Positions 11,427 to 35,703 of a stretch of 64,000 nucleotides of DNA are shown in pieces. The position numbers and the translations under genes are program-made. A model generated the notes under the pieces. The model had not been told where the DNA came from, did no database searches, and worked only from the letters and a program-made list of their open reading frames with translations. Source of the stretch: Toxotes chatareus. Its lineage: Eukaryota; Chordata; Actinopteri; Toxotidae. Within the stretch, counting starts at the first letter, position 1. Each line of letters begins with the position of its first letter. The stretch lies in contig CM028893.1 of NCBI GenBank assembly GCA_016801885.1, positions 8,941,950 through 9,005,949 of the forward strand, written 5' to 3'.

Positions 11427-14400
11427 TTAGTTCCAGTTCTTGAAAAACTGCTTGAAGATGATGGTCTCCTTCCCCTGAGGCAGAATCTCCACCTGCAGCA
11501 CAGAAACTTTTACTGCTTATTGTGTAATAATAACACAACCGTAACAGGCTAAAGGTGACAACATTTACAGTGAGAGAACGTATCAGCTTTTCTCACAGCA
11601 GTACCTGTGTTTTCATCCTGGGATATTTCATTTGCTCGATGAAATTGTCCGCCATCTGTAAGGCCACCCTCTTCTCCTCAGCATTCGCTCCGTTACCTGA
11701 CAGTCAACGAACAATGATTAAGAGATGTGGCATAAATCAGTTTCACAGCTAATTTCCTCAAATCAGGACCACAAAAAAGGCCCACCCCACATACACCCAT
11801 GCAGCTCCTGGTTTTATGTTGTTTTTTGGGTTTCTTTGCCCCATTTTTAGCTGCATTCAGCAGGTTAACCGTAACTGTAAAATACTGCTGGTGGTTAAAA
11901 ACTGCTCTTAAAGTCCTGACACTGCTCTTGACAAATATATCAGGTAGAAAAATGTGGAGTGGCAGCATTCAGGTTTTCAAGAATTTTTTTTCTGAGAGAA
12001 TGACAAGATCGACAGGGAAGTAAAGAAGAACAGGTGATGCTCACTGAGCAAACTCCTCTACTTCAAACATGAAGCTGTGGCCGAAGCGGCTCTGTTGAAC
12101 CATCAATCATTATTTTTCACAATGCTCATTAAAATTTCATCCAATTAGATACCGAATATCGTCAGCGTCTAACTACTATCACTTTCCTCGGTTTGCATTT
12201 CAGGCAGCAGAAGTCTGCTGGTTCGGGGGTCAAGTAGTATTTCCTCACCTTTCCAGACGAAGATCTTTCCATTGGCGCCGTTGTCCAGGATGAAGCAGTC
12301 ATCACGGACCAGCAGGTCCTGGGCAAACGGACTCTTCTCTGACACTTTGGTCATGGTCATGGAACCTGTCGCATCGGACACCTGTGGAGTAAATGCACAC
12401 AGGTTTATGTTTTACTTAATAAAAAAAGAAGTGAATGGTAGTTTGATAGGTGTGCAGATGAAGTTACCTTGTAGAGAGAGGCAGAGTTGGAGGCATCTGC
12501 TTTGCTGTCCTCCTCTGACGTGCTCTCTGCCAGGGCTGGCATCTGTCCCAGGACCTGCTCATCAACATGAGAAACTTTAAAGACCACAAAAAAGATTCTG
12601 ATCTGTTTTTGGGATTTCTGTAACTGGATCAAAATCATTTGAATCCTGTTTTCTACAAGTAATTTTCTTCTTCCAGTGTCTCCCGATGATGAATTCAAAT
12701 TCTTCCAAAGTCTATCTTTACCTTGAGCATCTCTTCAGGCTCTTCCCCCTCGTTGGCGTCCACAATTCGGGCTTTGCCGTGTCTGTCAGTGTCACGAATC
12801 AGCGAGGCGATCTCACGCACTTTCTGCTTCTCAAAGATGTTGGCTTGAGAGCCGATCCATGACACAATCGTCTGGAGAGTGATGAGGCAGCATCAGATAG
12901 ACAAGAGTAAGAAAATGACATTTTATTTTAAACAGTTCGCAGCTGTAAATGTGCTTCAGTTCCACAAACTGTTTATTTTGTTGTGCACACATCAACTCAT
13001 ATATGGGAAAAACAGGTGATTTGTGACTTCAAATCCTTTTGTCTCCTGCACTTGTCCTAAATATTATGCATGTCCTTCTTTGGCTGGGTTAAGTGTCCTC
13101 ACCTCTCCAAGGTCCAGGATGAAGCAGTCTCCCTTGTTGAAGCTGTTCCAGGACAGCTCCACCTCCTTGGCACGGATGTTGCGTTTCCCTTTGATCTGAT
13201 ACAACCTGTGCACTGTCCCCGAGCCCTGAGGCCTCCTGAAGCCCGACTCCACACCACCCTCCTGAGAGAGAAGATGGAGGTTCCTTTAAAAGTCTGGTGG
13301 TTTTTATGTTTTATTCCAGTTGACCTGCTGGGAAACGTCCCAGAGATTTAACAGGTTTAAGATCATTGTTTGTTTTAAGGAGACAGACATGGTGGCCATG
13401 CAAACCGAGTTATATGACTGCACTTTGGCACAGAGGCCATAATACCCAGGGTGACTGACATGATAAATGGCTTTCTAAAGCAATAAAATTATGCAAGATT
13501 ACATGTGACATGCCTTTAAATTTGCTTTTTCTATCTTGTCCTTAATGTCTTATTATGTGAAGCACTTTAAATTGCTGAGTAGTAACAGGTTGAAAATTAA
13601 CAATGAATTAATGAATGTGTACTTGGGCTTAAGGGGCTCTTCTTTCAAGGACATCGCTATTTTACCTACAGTTAGTACCAAACCAAACATCTCAGCATCC
13701 AGAATCAGGGCTCTCCCAGGTTCTCACCTTGTAGCTGACCCCTCTGGGGAAGAGCGTCATGAACTCAGAGGACTCGTAGCCCTGAACCTGCCTGTGCTGA
13801 ACGGGGTCGCCGCCCAGGAAGTTGTCCAGCTGGGTGGCCAGCATGGCACACGCCACCTGCTCATCCCGAGACGACTTCTCACCTGCAGAAAAAGAGGAGT
13901 TGTCCACATTCATCCAGAGAGGAGAAACCTTTTGGATACTTAAATGTGATGCAACAGAAAATCCATGTCAGACTGTCTGTAAATCTTTTGAAGATATGTG
14001 GATTTTAAATGTATTTGTTATTAAAGATATGTGACTAATACAAGCTTTGTAGTAAACTCTGACAAAGCCAGAAGGCTGCATTTTTTTATACAACACAACA
14101 AAATGATGGAGACGGTATGAAGGAGGAAGAGGCGACAGAGAAAGGAAAAAAAAACGAAAATAGAAAGAAGAAAACGAGAGGAGGGAGAGAGCATCAGGAA
14201 ATGAGGCCAGAAAGGTTAAAGTGTCAAAAAACGAGGGAACAAAGAGCCACCGACAGAGGTGCTGGGTCACGGAGACATGAGATGAGAAACAAACAGCAGA
14301 CGCACAAAGAGACAACACAGGGGTCATCAACTGTAAACAAGTGGAGGAGGGTTCAGGGAGATGCATGCTTGAGCAAAGAGAGCCCTCTCCGAGCTGTGAC

Positions 14401-16154
14401 AATCAGCTTAGTGTTACCTAAGCACCGGATACATGCTGGAAACAACAGCCACATTTGAGTACTGTAACAGTCCTCCTCCATTTTTAATGAGCCCTGCTCA
14501 AAAGCCATCCCCTTTTCCCCCCTCGGGACTCTCATCATCCGCCCATCCCTCTCCATCCAGCCTCTCTCCTCACACAATGATGCAGCAGGTCAGCGCTGTG
14601 TCTCATGTGTCATCACCATTAGTGGGAGGGTTATTAGCTTTTCAGCCGCAGCACCGGGCCAGGGCTATGTGTGTGTAGTAACCACTGGACACTGGTTACC
14701 GCCTTTGCTGGATGGAGTAAATAGAAACACGAGAAGCATCCTTTTCTTCTCTCTAACTAATAAAGCAAGAGTACTCCACCTATTTAGCACTGGACTCCTG
14801 AAACACTGTTTTTATTCTAATTAATTAATTAATTCAAAAAACTGATGCAGCTCATCAGTGATAGCATCCTTTTTATTACATGTATTCTTCTTCCCTGTCA
14901 AAACCTGGTGCCTACATTACCCACGATGCAACCTGACAGCTGTTAATTCAATTGGAGATTCAGGTGTGTGAATGCTGCTAGAGGCTAATGTAGCAGAGAT
15001 GAAGAGCGGCCTGCAGAGTTCTGGTAAGTGTCTTCTTCTTCTTTCTTACTAAAAACACTGATTTTTTTCTTCATCAAACTTGTGGTCTTCATACCGGACA
15101 CATGCTGACTCAAATGACACGGCATGAGTCAGTTTTAAAGCCTTTATGCAACTTCTTTCACTCCCCAAGACAAACAGACTTTGATAGAGTAAATCAGGTC
15201 TTGACTCATGTCGCTCCTCACTCCATGTCACCCATCTCCTGTCGAAGACTGGAAACACTGCACAGAACCTAGCGCACAGCACAGTTTGTACTGCATTGTG
15301 TTACATGTATAGTGCAGCGTGGTTGTATGTCCATCTTTATGTATGATATGCTGATCTCCCTGCACATCGACGTCCTGTACAACTTTTCTGTCGCCATTTT
15401 CTTTTTTTTTTTTTTCAGTCAAAGCTCAGGAAGAGGACGCCCCCATTCTTGATCCTGCCCACAAAGCTCTGACTGGCTTTTCCAACTGGGGAAACAGACC
15501 ATGAGCACACAAAGTGAGACCCATTTAATCCTTATGATCTCTTTTCACTTATTGCTATCATCTTGTTTCTGTCTATCCTTTGTCTAGTACTCAGCTTGAT
15601 GGTTCTTAAAATAAACGAAGCTAACGAGTGGTGTGACATTACTGATTGATTCTGTCCTGAAATTAGATGCTATCATTGTGAAGGTGCCACACACTCAGAC
15701 ACACTGGAAGCCTGTTGAGTGCACAAAGAGCTTTAGTCTTGAGTCAGAGTGCATAGCTGCATGCTACATAACCCTATTGTGTTGTCCCTTGCTAAGGAGA
15801 CACGTGTTGCAACACATTTCATGTGACTGCCTGTTCATTCAGGCTCTGTTTGTCTTAAAAGGAAGTTTATTAAAAATAATCAGTTTCTCAATGATCCCTC
15901 TGACTTTTTTTTTCACGACAGATGCACATCACATAATCCAGATGTGCCTCCAGTCTCTCACCTATCCACATGTGGAGGTCGGCTCCCAGCTCGCCGCGGT
16001 TCTCCAGCACCAGATAGGAGTCCCCGTTGTAAAAGGCTCCCACCTCGGAAGGGTCCAGCAGCACTGCCTTCATCTTCTCCACCCTCCACACTCGGAGGCC
16101 CGGCTCCCGGACCTCTGGGCCGAACTGACCTGGTGCTGCCTGGAAGGGGAGCAT
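11427..16154 (-). CDS. capg: Macrophage-capping protein (gelsolin-like actin capping protein CapG), 344 aa
   Basis: Eight coding exons in order: 15962-16154, 13728-13882, 13103-13261, 12722-12871, 12468-12554, 12249-12381, 11605-11696 and 11427-11492 (1035 nt, 344 residues; mammalian CapG is about 348). CapG caps the barbed ends of actin filaments in a calcium- and phosphoinositide-dependent way without severing them, and acts in cytoplasm and nucleus. It has three gelsolin repeats. Visible landmarks are GLRVWRVEKMK, YNGDSYLVL, LHMWIGEKSSRDEQ, PVQHRQVQGYES, FPRGVSYKEGG, RLYQIKGKRNIRA, GDCFILDLG, WIGSQANIFE, DDCFILDNG and the terminal VEILPQGKETIIFKQFFKNWN. The start ATG is the second nucleotide of its exon (acceptor ..tttctcgcag|tATG) and matches the position of the family start. 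The large intron 13883-15961 holds nothing recognisable. Confidence 0.95.
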
Positions 16155-16155
16155 A

Positions 16156-19100
16156 CTGCGAGAAAGGAAAAAGAAGAAGAAGACAGGTAAGACAGAAGAA
16201 AAGAAGAAGTTGGCTGAAACAGGAAGTTTAAATACACAATCAGTCACTGTCTCCATTTCGGAACAGATGGCTGGTTTTTGCTTGGAGTAAGGAGAAGTAA
16301 AAGCCACAAAATCGTAACAAATGAAGGGGGTGACTAACAATCAGAAGGTTAGTGTCCAACGAGAGACTTTAGCTCCTTTCCATACTGACTGAAAAGGTGG
16401 ATTTTGAGATGCTGTTGAAACAAAATGTGTTTGACTGTAAAGACAGGAACTAATCTCAGATGTGGTGGTGATGTGATGAGAGCTATTACACTTAATGACA
16501 CAAAACGAGGGGTTGTGTTGCTGCCTAAAGATGATGGGCTACGTTACATCACTTTTATGCAAGACAACACCAAGCACAGGCCCCACTAACACAACAGTAG
16601 TGTCAGTGCACAAAACCAGGCGTGGCTGCATGCATGCTGGATCATGTCACAGGTTCGAGCATTAGCCAGGTATGGACTTGGTTGAGCCACTTCTACATTT
16701 CTGCGTCTCATATACCTGTACCACCCTTTCGCACAGGAAGAGTTTAAAAAAAACAATAGATTGTCAATAGTTTGTCACTCCACCACCCCTCTGTCTCTTC
16801 CTGTCTGCTCTTGCTCTGCTGTGCTAATTTTGCCAGACGGAAACACAGTGAGGTTTATAGACAGATGAGTCACTGCCATCTCCTTTTTAAATTGTCTGTC
16901 ACTCCGTCCCACTCCATTGCCATGCGGTAGTATGTGACAGAACTGCAAGACATTCACCTTTTACTGTTTGACCCTTTCAGTAAATTTGTCAGTGTCTTAA
17001 TTTCCAGGTACAAATCAAATTAGAAATCTATTTTGGTTTCATTAATGCCCTTTTAAACAAAACCAGACAAATGGAGAACTGAAAGATGGTATATCATCCA
17101 GAGAAAGAGGAAACAGTGCCTGTTTAGTTTGCCAGATAAGACCAGGTGCCACCAAGAACAAATGTCAAAAACTACCCTCAGAGTCCGCATCCTGTGATTT
17201 ATATGGGGTGAACAAAATGTTAGAAACACTTTCCTGTTATAACACAATAAAAACCAACAGCACTACAAACTATAGCCTCCAAAATGTCCATAGAGCTGAA
17301 GAGATGCCTCCCAAAAACAGCTTAGATAAAAAGTCTTTACAACTTTCATGACAGTAGAATTTAATGCAGGATTGCTGTATAATTCTGTATTATTTTCGAG
17401 CTAGTTGGACTATGTGTGCAGCACTGACTTTTGTAAAATCCAGTATTTAATTCTTAGAAATACAATGTAATATCATAGTGTTATATATTTGCAGTTTCAT
17501 GCTTCGATGGTTTATATACAGGCTCTTCCGGGGTGATAATGTGCAAAGATCTGGAACCTTATCATAACTATGTCGCTGCTTCATAATCAAAGCTACTTAG
17601 GTTTCCTGTCTTTCGCTTTATGGGGATTGTGACGTTTGTTTTTTTAATAAACTCTAGCAGGATTAAACATTCGTGTAAATCTTATGGTGGTAAAATAAAT
17701 TATAATATATTTATAACACTTAACTATCATTATATATGATTATATAACTCAGCAGTTTGTTTCAATTTTGCTGCGAGACCGGCGCCAGGCAGCAACCATC
17801 AGTGATAAAGGAGGACTAGAAAACAAACAATTAGCCTGTTTATAGTGATTACAGTGAACCGAGGACAGCAATGCAACAAGCGAGACGCCGCTGTCAGCTA
17901 TTAGAGTATCTGTTAAACATTTCTCATTAGGCAGCAAAAAATAAAAAGCTATTAGCGTTAACTGTCAGCAGTGTGGTCAGTCACATGAGTTGTCAGCAGC
18001 AGTTCCACCCCTCTCCATTTTTTTTTCTGGGGGTGTTTTCAGTTTCAAAGTTAACTTTACGGTTCAGTTGCTCTCCTCGCCAGATAAATGTGATATTGGT
18101 TAATACTTTTACAACTCTGTATCATTTTAGTAAACTGTGATCAATAAACAGGTGTTGTTCAGATAGGCGCAGATAGAGAGGGTGACAGTACAGCGCAGTG
18201 AATATCTGAGCTCATAAAATGGTAGAGAAGAGGAGGAGAGGAGCTGAGGGAGCGAGGGAAACAGAGAAAGGGGCAGAGGCGGCACATGCAGGGGCCCTTG
18301 GGTTAAGGTTACAGTGCTTGGACAGCCACTACAAGACAAGGAGGCAGAGAAAAAGGCCCTGGTCCACTTAACTGTATGATCCCCTCCGGTACCTCTGGCA
18401 TGCTGTCTGACTCCGGCTCCATTCTGCGTGTCCACTGGAATGTGTGTGTGTGTGCAGGGGGTTGTAAGGGACCTAGAGGTCTGGTGAGGAGGAGTGTTTG
18501 TGCTCACCTGGCCTGGTTAGCTTATATGTGGGAGGTAACTGGAGCCGGTGTGATGAAAGCCTACCTGCGGACTGTGGATAGGACGCTGTAGGGCGGGGGG
18601 GTAGAGTCGGGTTCCTGGTTCCTGGTTCCTGGCTAAAGCTAAACACCAAGTGGATAATTACTGGAGAGCAAGTTGCTGGCTCCTCCATCTTTCCATTCTT
18701 CTCTTCCCCTCTGGCTCCAGCTCTCCCCCCTCCCCCTTCACACTGTCCCTGTGTGCCCTCTTTCTAAAGAAAGGGCAAGATCATCTACACCTTTTCCAAG
18801 GAGGGAGCATAAGAAGGACTTATAGGCCCCTGATGTGCTACACAAGTTGGAAGAGAAATTGAGCATCCCTGATATCAGAGGTAAAAGTCATGCTCATTTC
18901 TTGCATAGAGCCTCCACAGTTTGGATGCACATCAAAACTCTCCCAGTTGAATGATCAGTACAAAGAGATTTTAAGAAATGCTTTAGAAAACATCTGATTG
19001 TTCAATCTGCAGCTTAACAGAATTAACTTTCAGATTCTGGTTCAGTTTTGGACAAATTCAGCAACAATGGCTTAGTGTTTTCTTCCTGATTTATGCTTTA

Positions 19101-20407
19101 GACTGGCTTGTTCTCCAGAGCAAATGGTGGCAAGGGATTGTGGATATTGTAGTGATTAGAGCTGTTAAAACTAAACAAATGGCTGGAACATAAACCTACT
19201 ATATTGAGAAATATTAAGGAAATGATTAAACTGCATTCAACAACTTGGCAAGTTGATTTTAGGCTCGAATTCCAGAGGATGAGGATGATGCAGTATGCTC
19301 AATTTGCTATTTTAGCTGCAGTGCTGTTGCAAGCATGTGTTCTTGCATGAATTGTGAGCTGTAACAAAGAAAAGAGTGAGGAATAAAGTCAGAAGAGAGT
19401 CTTGGTAATGTCACCAAGATGAAGAGATGGAAACTTGACCTTTTGGCCTTGGCTACTGAAGCGGTCAGTGGCGTCTGGTTAGACAGAGGAGATACAGAGA
19501 TGGAAAGAGAGAGTGGACAGAGGGGTTTAGATGGAGACACAGGGTCACAGATAGGCTGCAGGGGTCAGTGAGTCGATCAGTCATTCATGCGCTGATAAGC
19601 AGACAGAAATATGAGAGCAGACAATATGCAGGCGGACAGAGCAGCAGGCGTAGAGAGATCTGAGAGCAATCAGTGTATACTGTGTGTGTGTGTGTTCGTA
19701 TGGCTGGGTGCACTGTATGTTTATGAGATTAGAGGACTGAAATCAAGACAGACTGATACAGACAGGAAGAATTTGAGAGGCCCAGAGAACAAAGAGGAAT
19801 TAAAACAGAAATTGAGAATCATATGAAAGATAAATTACACCTTTACAGTTGTAGTTGAATGTGTTGTTAATTTACATTACACCAAACTTCTTCTTCTTCT
19901 GCATCTACTCTTCTGACCCGAAGTAGAAGATCTGTGAGACAGTGACGTCTTTAGCACCCCACCCTGACTTTAAGGAAGTTGTGAAAGAGTTGTAAATAGA
20001 ACCAGGGCTATGTGCAGGAACCGAGACAGGAATGGAGTGAAAAAGGAAATTAAAGATGCGGATTTTCCCCACTGATAACAAAAACGTGCAGCAAAGGAGA
20101 ATAAGTGCAGAGTTTGAATGGAAAGATGGATGTCAGGCAAAGTGGAGTCTCGCTGAGATAAAACTAAAGATTCATTGTCCTGCTGACGTGAGATTCCTCA
20201 GCTGATTCCTCCTCCAGGAATGTGATGCCCAGAACAGAAAAAGGAAGGAGTGAGGAAAAAAAAACAAAAAAAAAAACAGGGAAGACGTTTCAGGGTAAAA
20301 CACTGAGAAAAGAAAAAAAGACAGGAGTGAAAGAAAGTAGAGTTTTGACTTTGAGACTGTAGAGCAGAAAGTACAAACAAACAAAAAGGTTTCATACTAA
20401 AACTTAC
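16156..20407 (-). other. Probable first intron of capg
   Basis: No coding exon was found on either strand. Notable pieces are a triple direct repeat of 'ggttcct' near 18610-18633 and a CA/GT stretch near 18440-18455. An additional possible minus-strand donor lies near 18390 (CCAGAG|GTACCG) and could mark an alternative 5' exon. Confidence 0.35.
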
Positions 20408-20480
20408 CTTGGAAAGTGAGTTAGCAGTGGGACACAACACGTCTGAGCAGAGAGCGGAGAGACGAGCAGTCATGCAACGG
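20408..20480 (-). other. capg: Probable 5' UTR exon of capg
   Basis: On the minus strand the block ends with a strong donor (TTCCAAG|GTAAGT) about 4.2 kb upstream of the first capg coding exon, whose acceptor lies one nucleotide before the ATG, so a 5' non-coding exon is required. An ATG at 20471-20473 would open an upstream frame running out of frame into the capg coding exon. The right end is uncertain. Confidence 0.45.
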
Positions 20481-20499
20481 GAAACACGTCCCTAAACGT

Positions 20500-22990
20500 A
20501 CAATTTTTTTTCTCTCTCTCTCACACACAAGACATTTCCTGCCTCTGCCTGTGGTTGTCTTGGCCCAGCCCTCTGACTCAACCACAAAAGGACCAAAAAG
20601 TGAGGAACTTTGACTGAATCAGGACTTTGAGTGGAGGGAAAATTCAAATGCAAACTGTGCTTGCTTCACAAGCTCACTGCCCAGCTGATAAAACAAGTGA
20701 TAAAATAGAACACAAAAAAATTGGGTTATTAAAAAACACAGAATTGTCTGTGCAGTTCCATGGAGTTGCACATTTTTGCCCTGAATTTCTTTTCAATTCA
20801 CCCTCGTACAATCATATTAATCAATACCACAAATTTTTGTTTCCTTTTCAGAAATATTAACTATCCTTTTACCTTAATGACTCACTTCAAGGTCTCCACA
20901 GTTGGCAAACATCACCACAGCAACCGGCCCAAACACTCTCGTTAGTCATGAGTTCCCCCAGGTCAAACACACCTATGTGTAAGTGTAAGCTGCACCGTGT
21001 AGGCTGAGATCATTATATGTCATAGTTTAAGCTGACTAAAGTTAAAGTGAAACCTGTGATTCACTATTTCCACAGGGCTGAAGGATTCCCTTACAAAACT
21101 AGGAGAGCCCCGTGATATCTCTACAGGTGTGTGTACTAAACTAAATCTTACTTATCTAAAGTCCAAATTCCAAGCCCTCAAATGAGAGTCCTTGTCTTTA
21201 AAAGTTTGCAAAGTCATATGAAGTACACAAGAAAACCTTTAAATAGTTGCTCTTAAATTACGTTCATTATTTTGAGTTACTAAATTAAAGTTCGCCACGG
21301 TTTTGTTAATTTCGAGTTTTTAAAGTGCAGCTGTTTTTGGTAGGTTTCTGTTTGAGCTGTGAAAACACAAAGTAATTGACTTACTGATCTATGACTGTAA
21401 TTTAAAATTTTAAAAGTACCACTAAATTAAACTAAAAAATACTTACTAATATTTATGCAACAAAATCATCATGGAAAATACAGTAAAATGTTTGTAGGAA
21501 ATCAGTTTCCATTTACGTTTTTAGTATTTTGAACTGACATTTTAAAGGGTCACAGTTGATCTAAGTGCTCTAAACGCATCTCTCTGTGAATATTAAGACA
21601 CTTAAACTCGTGGTGTTTTGGTCAGTAAATTGCTGCACACAAGTCAATGCTAACTCTAATTTTTAAGGCCCATCTCAAGCTGAAAATTTAGTATGTTTTT
21701 CTCAAATATTAAACACAACTAAAGGCAGATTTCTTCTTATTTTTTCTTGTCATTCTTACTTGCACAAGCAGGTCAAGTAAATAGTCTTTTTAGTAATTTT
21801 CCTCTAAACCCATGTGCTCTTTCAGGTTGTGTTGTTATCCCCCAGACTGACAGAATCAGATATTATATCAGTGATATGATTAGTATGGTATCAGTACTCA
21901 GTTACGTTTTTATTGTGTACATCTAATTTAAATGATCTGGTGTTTGTATCAGCACGCTTTGTAAGATTACAGCCATGGTCAGAGGTTCACAGTAGATAAA
22001 CAGTGGACAGTTGTTTCTCTTGAGCTAATGTTAGCTGTGGTGTGACTGAGTTTGTAAGGAGAGAAGTCAAAATGTTATTTGATGTTCTGCTGTTAGTTCT
22101 GTATCTGAAAGGTCTTGTTTCTTGTGTCAGTGCCAGTTTGTGAATGAGCCTGATTCAGAGGTTAACTTCCTGTCAGGGGGCAGGTGGGTTGACAGCAAGG
22201 TGAGAGCGCCCTCAAGAGGAAGGAGCATGTTAGCTTTCACTCACTTACAACAGATGCTTGGTATGTTCTCATTAATGGTCTGATGACGCAGGGGTTTTGC
22301 ACCAGGACTCATCAGATGATTGACTGCCTCAGTAAACAAGCTGTGCTGCTGTGGATGATTCTCTCCCATTATATAACAGCTGTGGTGAAAACTAACAGTA
22401 CAATTTAGAGGTGCTTTACTTGTGTATTTCCTTTTTCTTCTACTAAATACTTCTACTCCACAACATTTGTTTGACAGCTATAGTTACAAGTTACTTTACA
22501 GATTAGAACATGAGTCTTTTCGGTAAAATTTAATTTCAGAGTGTAGTATTATATACTGTATTTAGACAATTGTAATTTATTATTATTAATATGTCATCAT
22601 ATACGGAACATTATAATGACATTGCTGGTCACTTTAGATGCTGTTTCATAGTTTAATCTATGATAATGCATCATCTTTTTTTTCTTTTCTTTTTTCTTGA
22701 CCCACATAACTAGTAAATACAGATGTCAAATAAATGCAGTGGAGTAAAAATTACCATATTTCTTTCTGACATGTAGTAGAGTTATAAAGTTGCTTAAAAT
22801 GGTATAACTCAGGTTTAAGTATGCTCAAAATTGTACTTCAGTGAAATATTTGAGTGAATGTACTTAATTTGTACCATTACTCATGATTTAAATGATCAAT
22901 TTGCCCCTATATATATATATTAAAAAAAAACTTTTAATATTCCCCCAACAACCGCTAAATTTAGCACTTTTCCCCAAATGCTCTAAAACA
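20500..22990. other. Intergenic region between capg and polr2a
   Basis: AT-rich, with no open frame that looks coding and no RNA gene I can support. It holds two transposon fragments (22405-22885, listed separately). Confidence 0.4.
22405..22885. mobile_element. Two opposed fragments of the fish non-autonomous DNA element
   Basis: 22405-22500 reads in reverse (its minus strand gives tgttgtggagtagaagtattta). 22715-22885 reads forward (caaataaatgcagtggagtaaaa ... tgagtgaatgtacttaattt). Together they look like two diverged copies, or an inverted duplication, of the element also seen at 10697. About 200 bp of AT-rich sequence separates them. Confidence 0.45.
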
Positions 22991-23013
22991 TAGCAAAGAC
23001 ATGTAGTAAAATT

Positions 23014-23019
23014 TTTATT
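23014..23019 (-). terminator. Candidate distal poly(A) signal of polr2a
   Basis: AATAAA on the minus strand, about 2.5 kb past the polr2a stop. A second one is near 23509. Which is used cannot be decided from sequence. Confidence 0.3.
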
Positions 23020-25563
23020 CATTTTTTTTTTTCCAAGTCAAAAAACAAACAGAACAAAGATACAGAGAATGAGATAATGAATCAATTTCTATACAGTGGC
23101 AATTTTTTAAGTTAAACCTTCCTTTGCCCAGACGTGAAGTCTTTCCTCTGCTTGAAACCCTGTCTCGCCTCTGGACACACACTAACCGCACACACATACA
23201 CACTTCCAGTCACTCATTTGACCTGGGAGTCCTGACATCCTGAATTGATTGGACAGCACACAGTTAAGACAACAGGATTGGATGCAAGCATAGTGGACCA
23301 AAAAAAAAAAAAAAATTGACAATTAATGGGCTTCATTGAAAGCAACACGCTCCACCACAATATTTACTAAGTGCAATTACCAAACCTGTTTTATCTCAAA
23401 GGCCAGAGGATGCAGCCCTTTCAATTCAAGACGTTGGAAGCAATGGTTCACAAAATTAGACAAATCATTTGAACGCTTTCAGAAGATAACCCCAAAAAAA
23501 TTAGTGATTTTATTTTACCTTCTCAGGACTCCCAGTCAGATCCGATACACCCCCCTCCCCCCCCTCCCCATGATTCCCCTCATCACAGATACATACACTG
23601 GTAGAAAAAAAAAAAAAAAAACGAAACACTGATTTCAGAAATGAGGATCACTTGTGGATGAAGAGGGAAGAGGGAGGGGACCCAGCTAATCCAAGAAATT
23701 CAGAAACCGCGTTGAATGATCAAATGGAACAAGGAGAGAAAGGAAAAAAAAAAGTTTCAGGCGTACAGACGGTTCCCAAATGCAGTCAAACTAGGTTTAG
23801 TCGTGTGAGAAAGCACCCATATTCAAAAGAAAGTTCACACTAATGTAGTGGGTAAGGTTGTTTTTTTTAAATAGAGAGGCCAAAAGCGCTGTTTCTTTGG
23901 ACAGTCTCTGCTTAAAAGAAAATTAACTGTTTCGCTCCGTTGTGAAGACAAAGGCCAACAGGACAAATGTTGCCCCCTGGCGTCCCAAGAAGTGAAAACA
24001 CCAAACAGAGCACTGAACTTTTTGCCTTTCTACCTTTAACTGAAGCGACGCCACAACCTGGTGACAGCAAGTGACATCTTTGTACAACTGTTAGTGAAAA
24101 GAGCAGTCGCCGCAAAGTACTCCCCTCCGTCCCCTGCCCCTTCATCCACAGTATAAGAACATGAGCCTCCTGCAAACAGGTTTACAAAGTCACCAAAAAG
24201 CAAACAAGAGAAAAGCCAAAAAAAATTTAAAATTCTTAATTTTCCTCTATTCGTATTCACACAGAATAGTAGTTAACTTTCTTTCTTAAATAAATTGAAT
24301 AGTCCAAATAAACCTGCGTACACATCAGCTATTAGAAATGGGACAAAGATTAGCAATAAGTGGGAGGGATTCAAAAAAATTTCAACCTAAAGCTTGATTA
24401 AAATGTATTAACATGTGCTACTCATGCAAACAATGACAGAAGCAGCAACGCCCAAACTAGTATCCCTATTCCACGTGTGCCCCATTTCCTCCTAGAATCA
24501 AAATTAAAGACAGAATAATAATTCTGACTATTATGTTTTTCATATAAATTTTTAATTTCCCAGAGTTAAGGGAAGAATAGTATTTGGAAAAAGTTTTTTT
24601 TTTTTTTTGCTATTGATGAACAAGTCTCCAAAATGGTAGAGGACAAGAGGACACTGGTGGGTGTTTTCATGACATCTTTCAGGTTTTCTCTTTGGGGTGT
24701 GAAGGAGGAAGAGGGGAGGGCGATGGGTACACACACCTATGTAGTTAATGATGTTCAGAGTGAAATTTCCTCCCCCCGCGAGCCAGTTTCTCTCTCCTAT
24801 AATGCATGTATTTATGCTGATCACCCAACTGTCTTCTTTTTGATGATTTGACCCAACCATTTGAATATAATCAAACACCTAAAGCTCCTTCTTCTTTCAT
24901 CCACAAAATGCCCCCAAAACTGGCGACTGTACTTTTACAAAAGCAGCAAAAGGTCTAACAAGATACACCTTGGTGAAATATGCAGTAAACAAAGTCTAAA
25001 CCTTACCTCCTTGATTCTCTTTAGAGCTTATGCTTTAGTGATGAATACAATCCACTTAGCTTTTCGAAAAAGGCTTTTGGCAAAATGTATGCTTTCCAGG
25101 AACAACTATACACCCAACATTTAGAGAACGAGAGAGAGACTGGATGTAATACACTATAAAGTTAAAAAGGGACTTTTTTTTCTCCCCCTCATGTGTTCAC
25201 CACATCTTCCTCTCCTTTTCATTCCCTCTTGGGATTTGCAGTTTTGCTTCAACACCCCGTGTGAAAATTAAAAAACTATTTCAAAAGGCAGCCTTTTTTT
25301 CCTTCAGGCAAAGCAGTTCAAGTCTTTCACATAATAGTTTTAACTATTTTTTTTTGGGTGGGGGTGAGGGGGTAGGGGGGATAAAGGTGGGGCAACTCCC
25401 TCAGATAGTCAAGACAGAGGTCCCCAAAGAAAAATTATCACAACTGGGACCCCTGTGGCTAAAAACACCGCCACCTCCAGCTGGTTACAGGTGCTGTCCT
25501 TCAGGTGTCTACCGTGAGGTGACGGGGTTTCTTCAGGCACCCGCCCTTCTCTGCCACGGCTCA
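23015..25563 (-). other. polr2a: Probable long 3' UTR of polr2a
   Basis: No other gene is visible between the polr2a stop codon and the poly(A) candidates at 23509 and 23014. The stretch includes several A/T homopolymers (23300-23315, 23608-23622, 24596-24609) and, close to the stop, a G-rich plus-strand run at about 25355-25382 (C-rich in the transcript). The extent is inferred. Confidence 0.35.
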
Positions 25564-35703
<10,140 letters not shown>

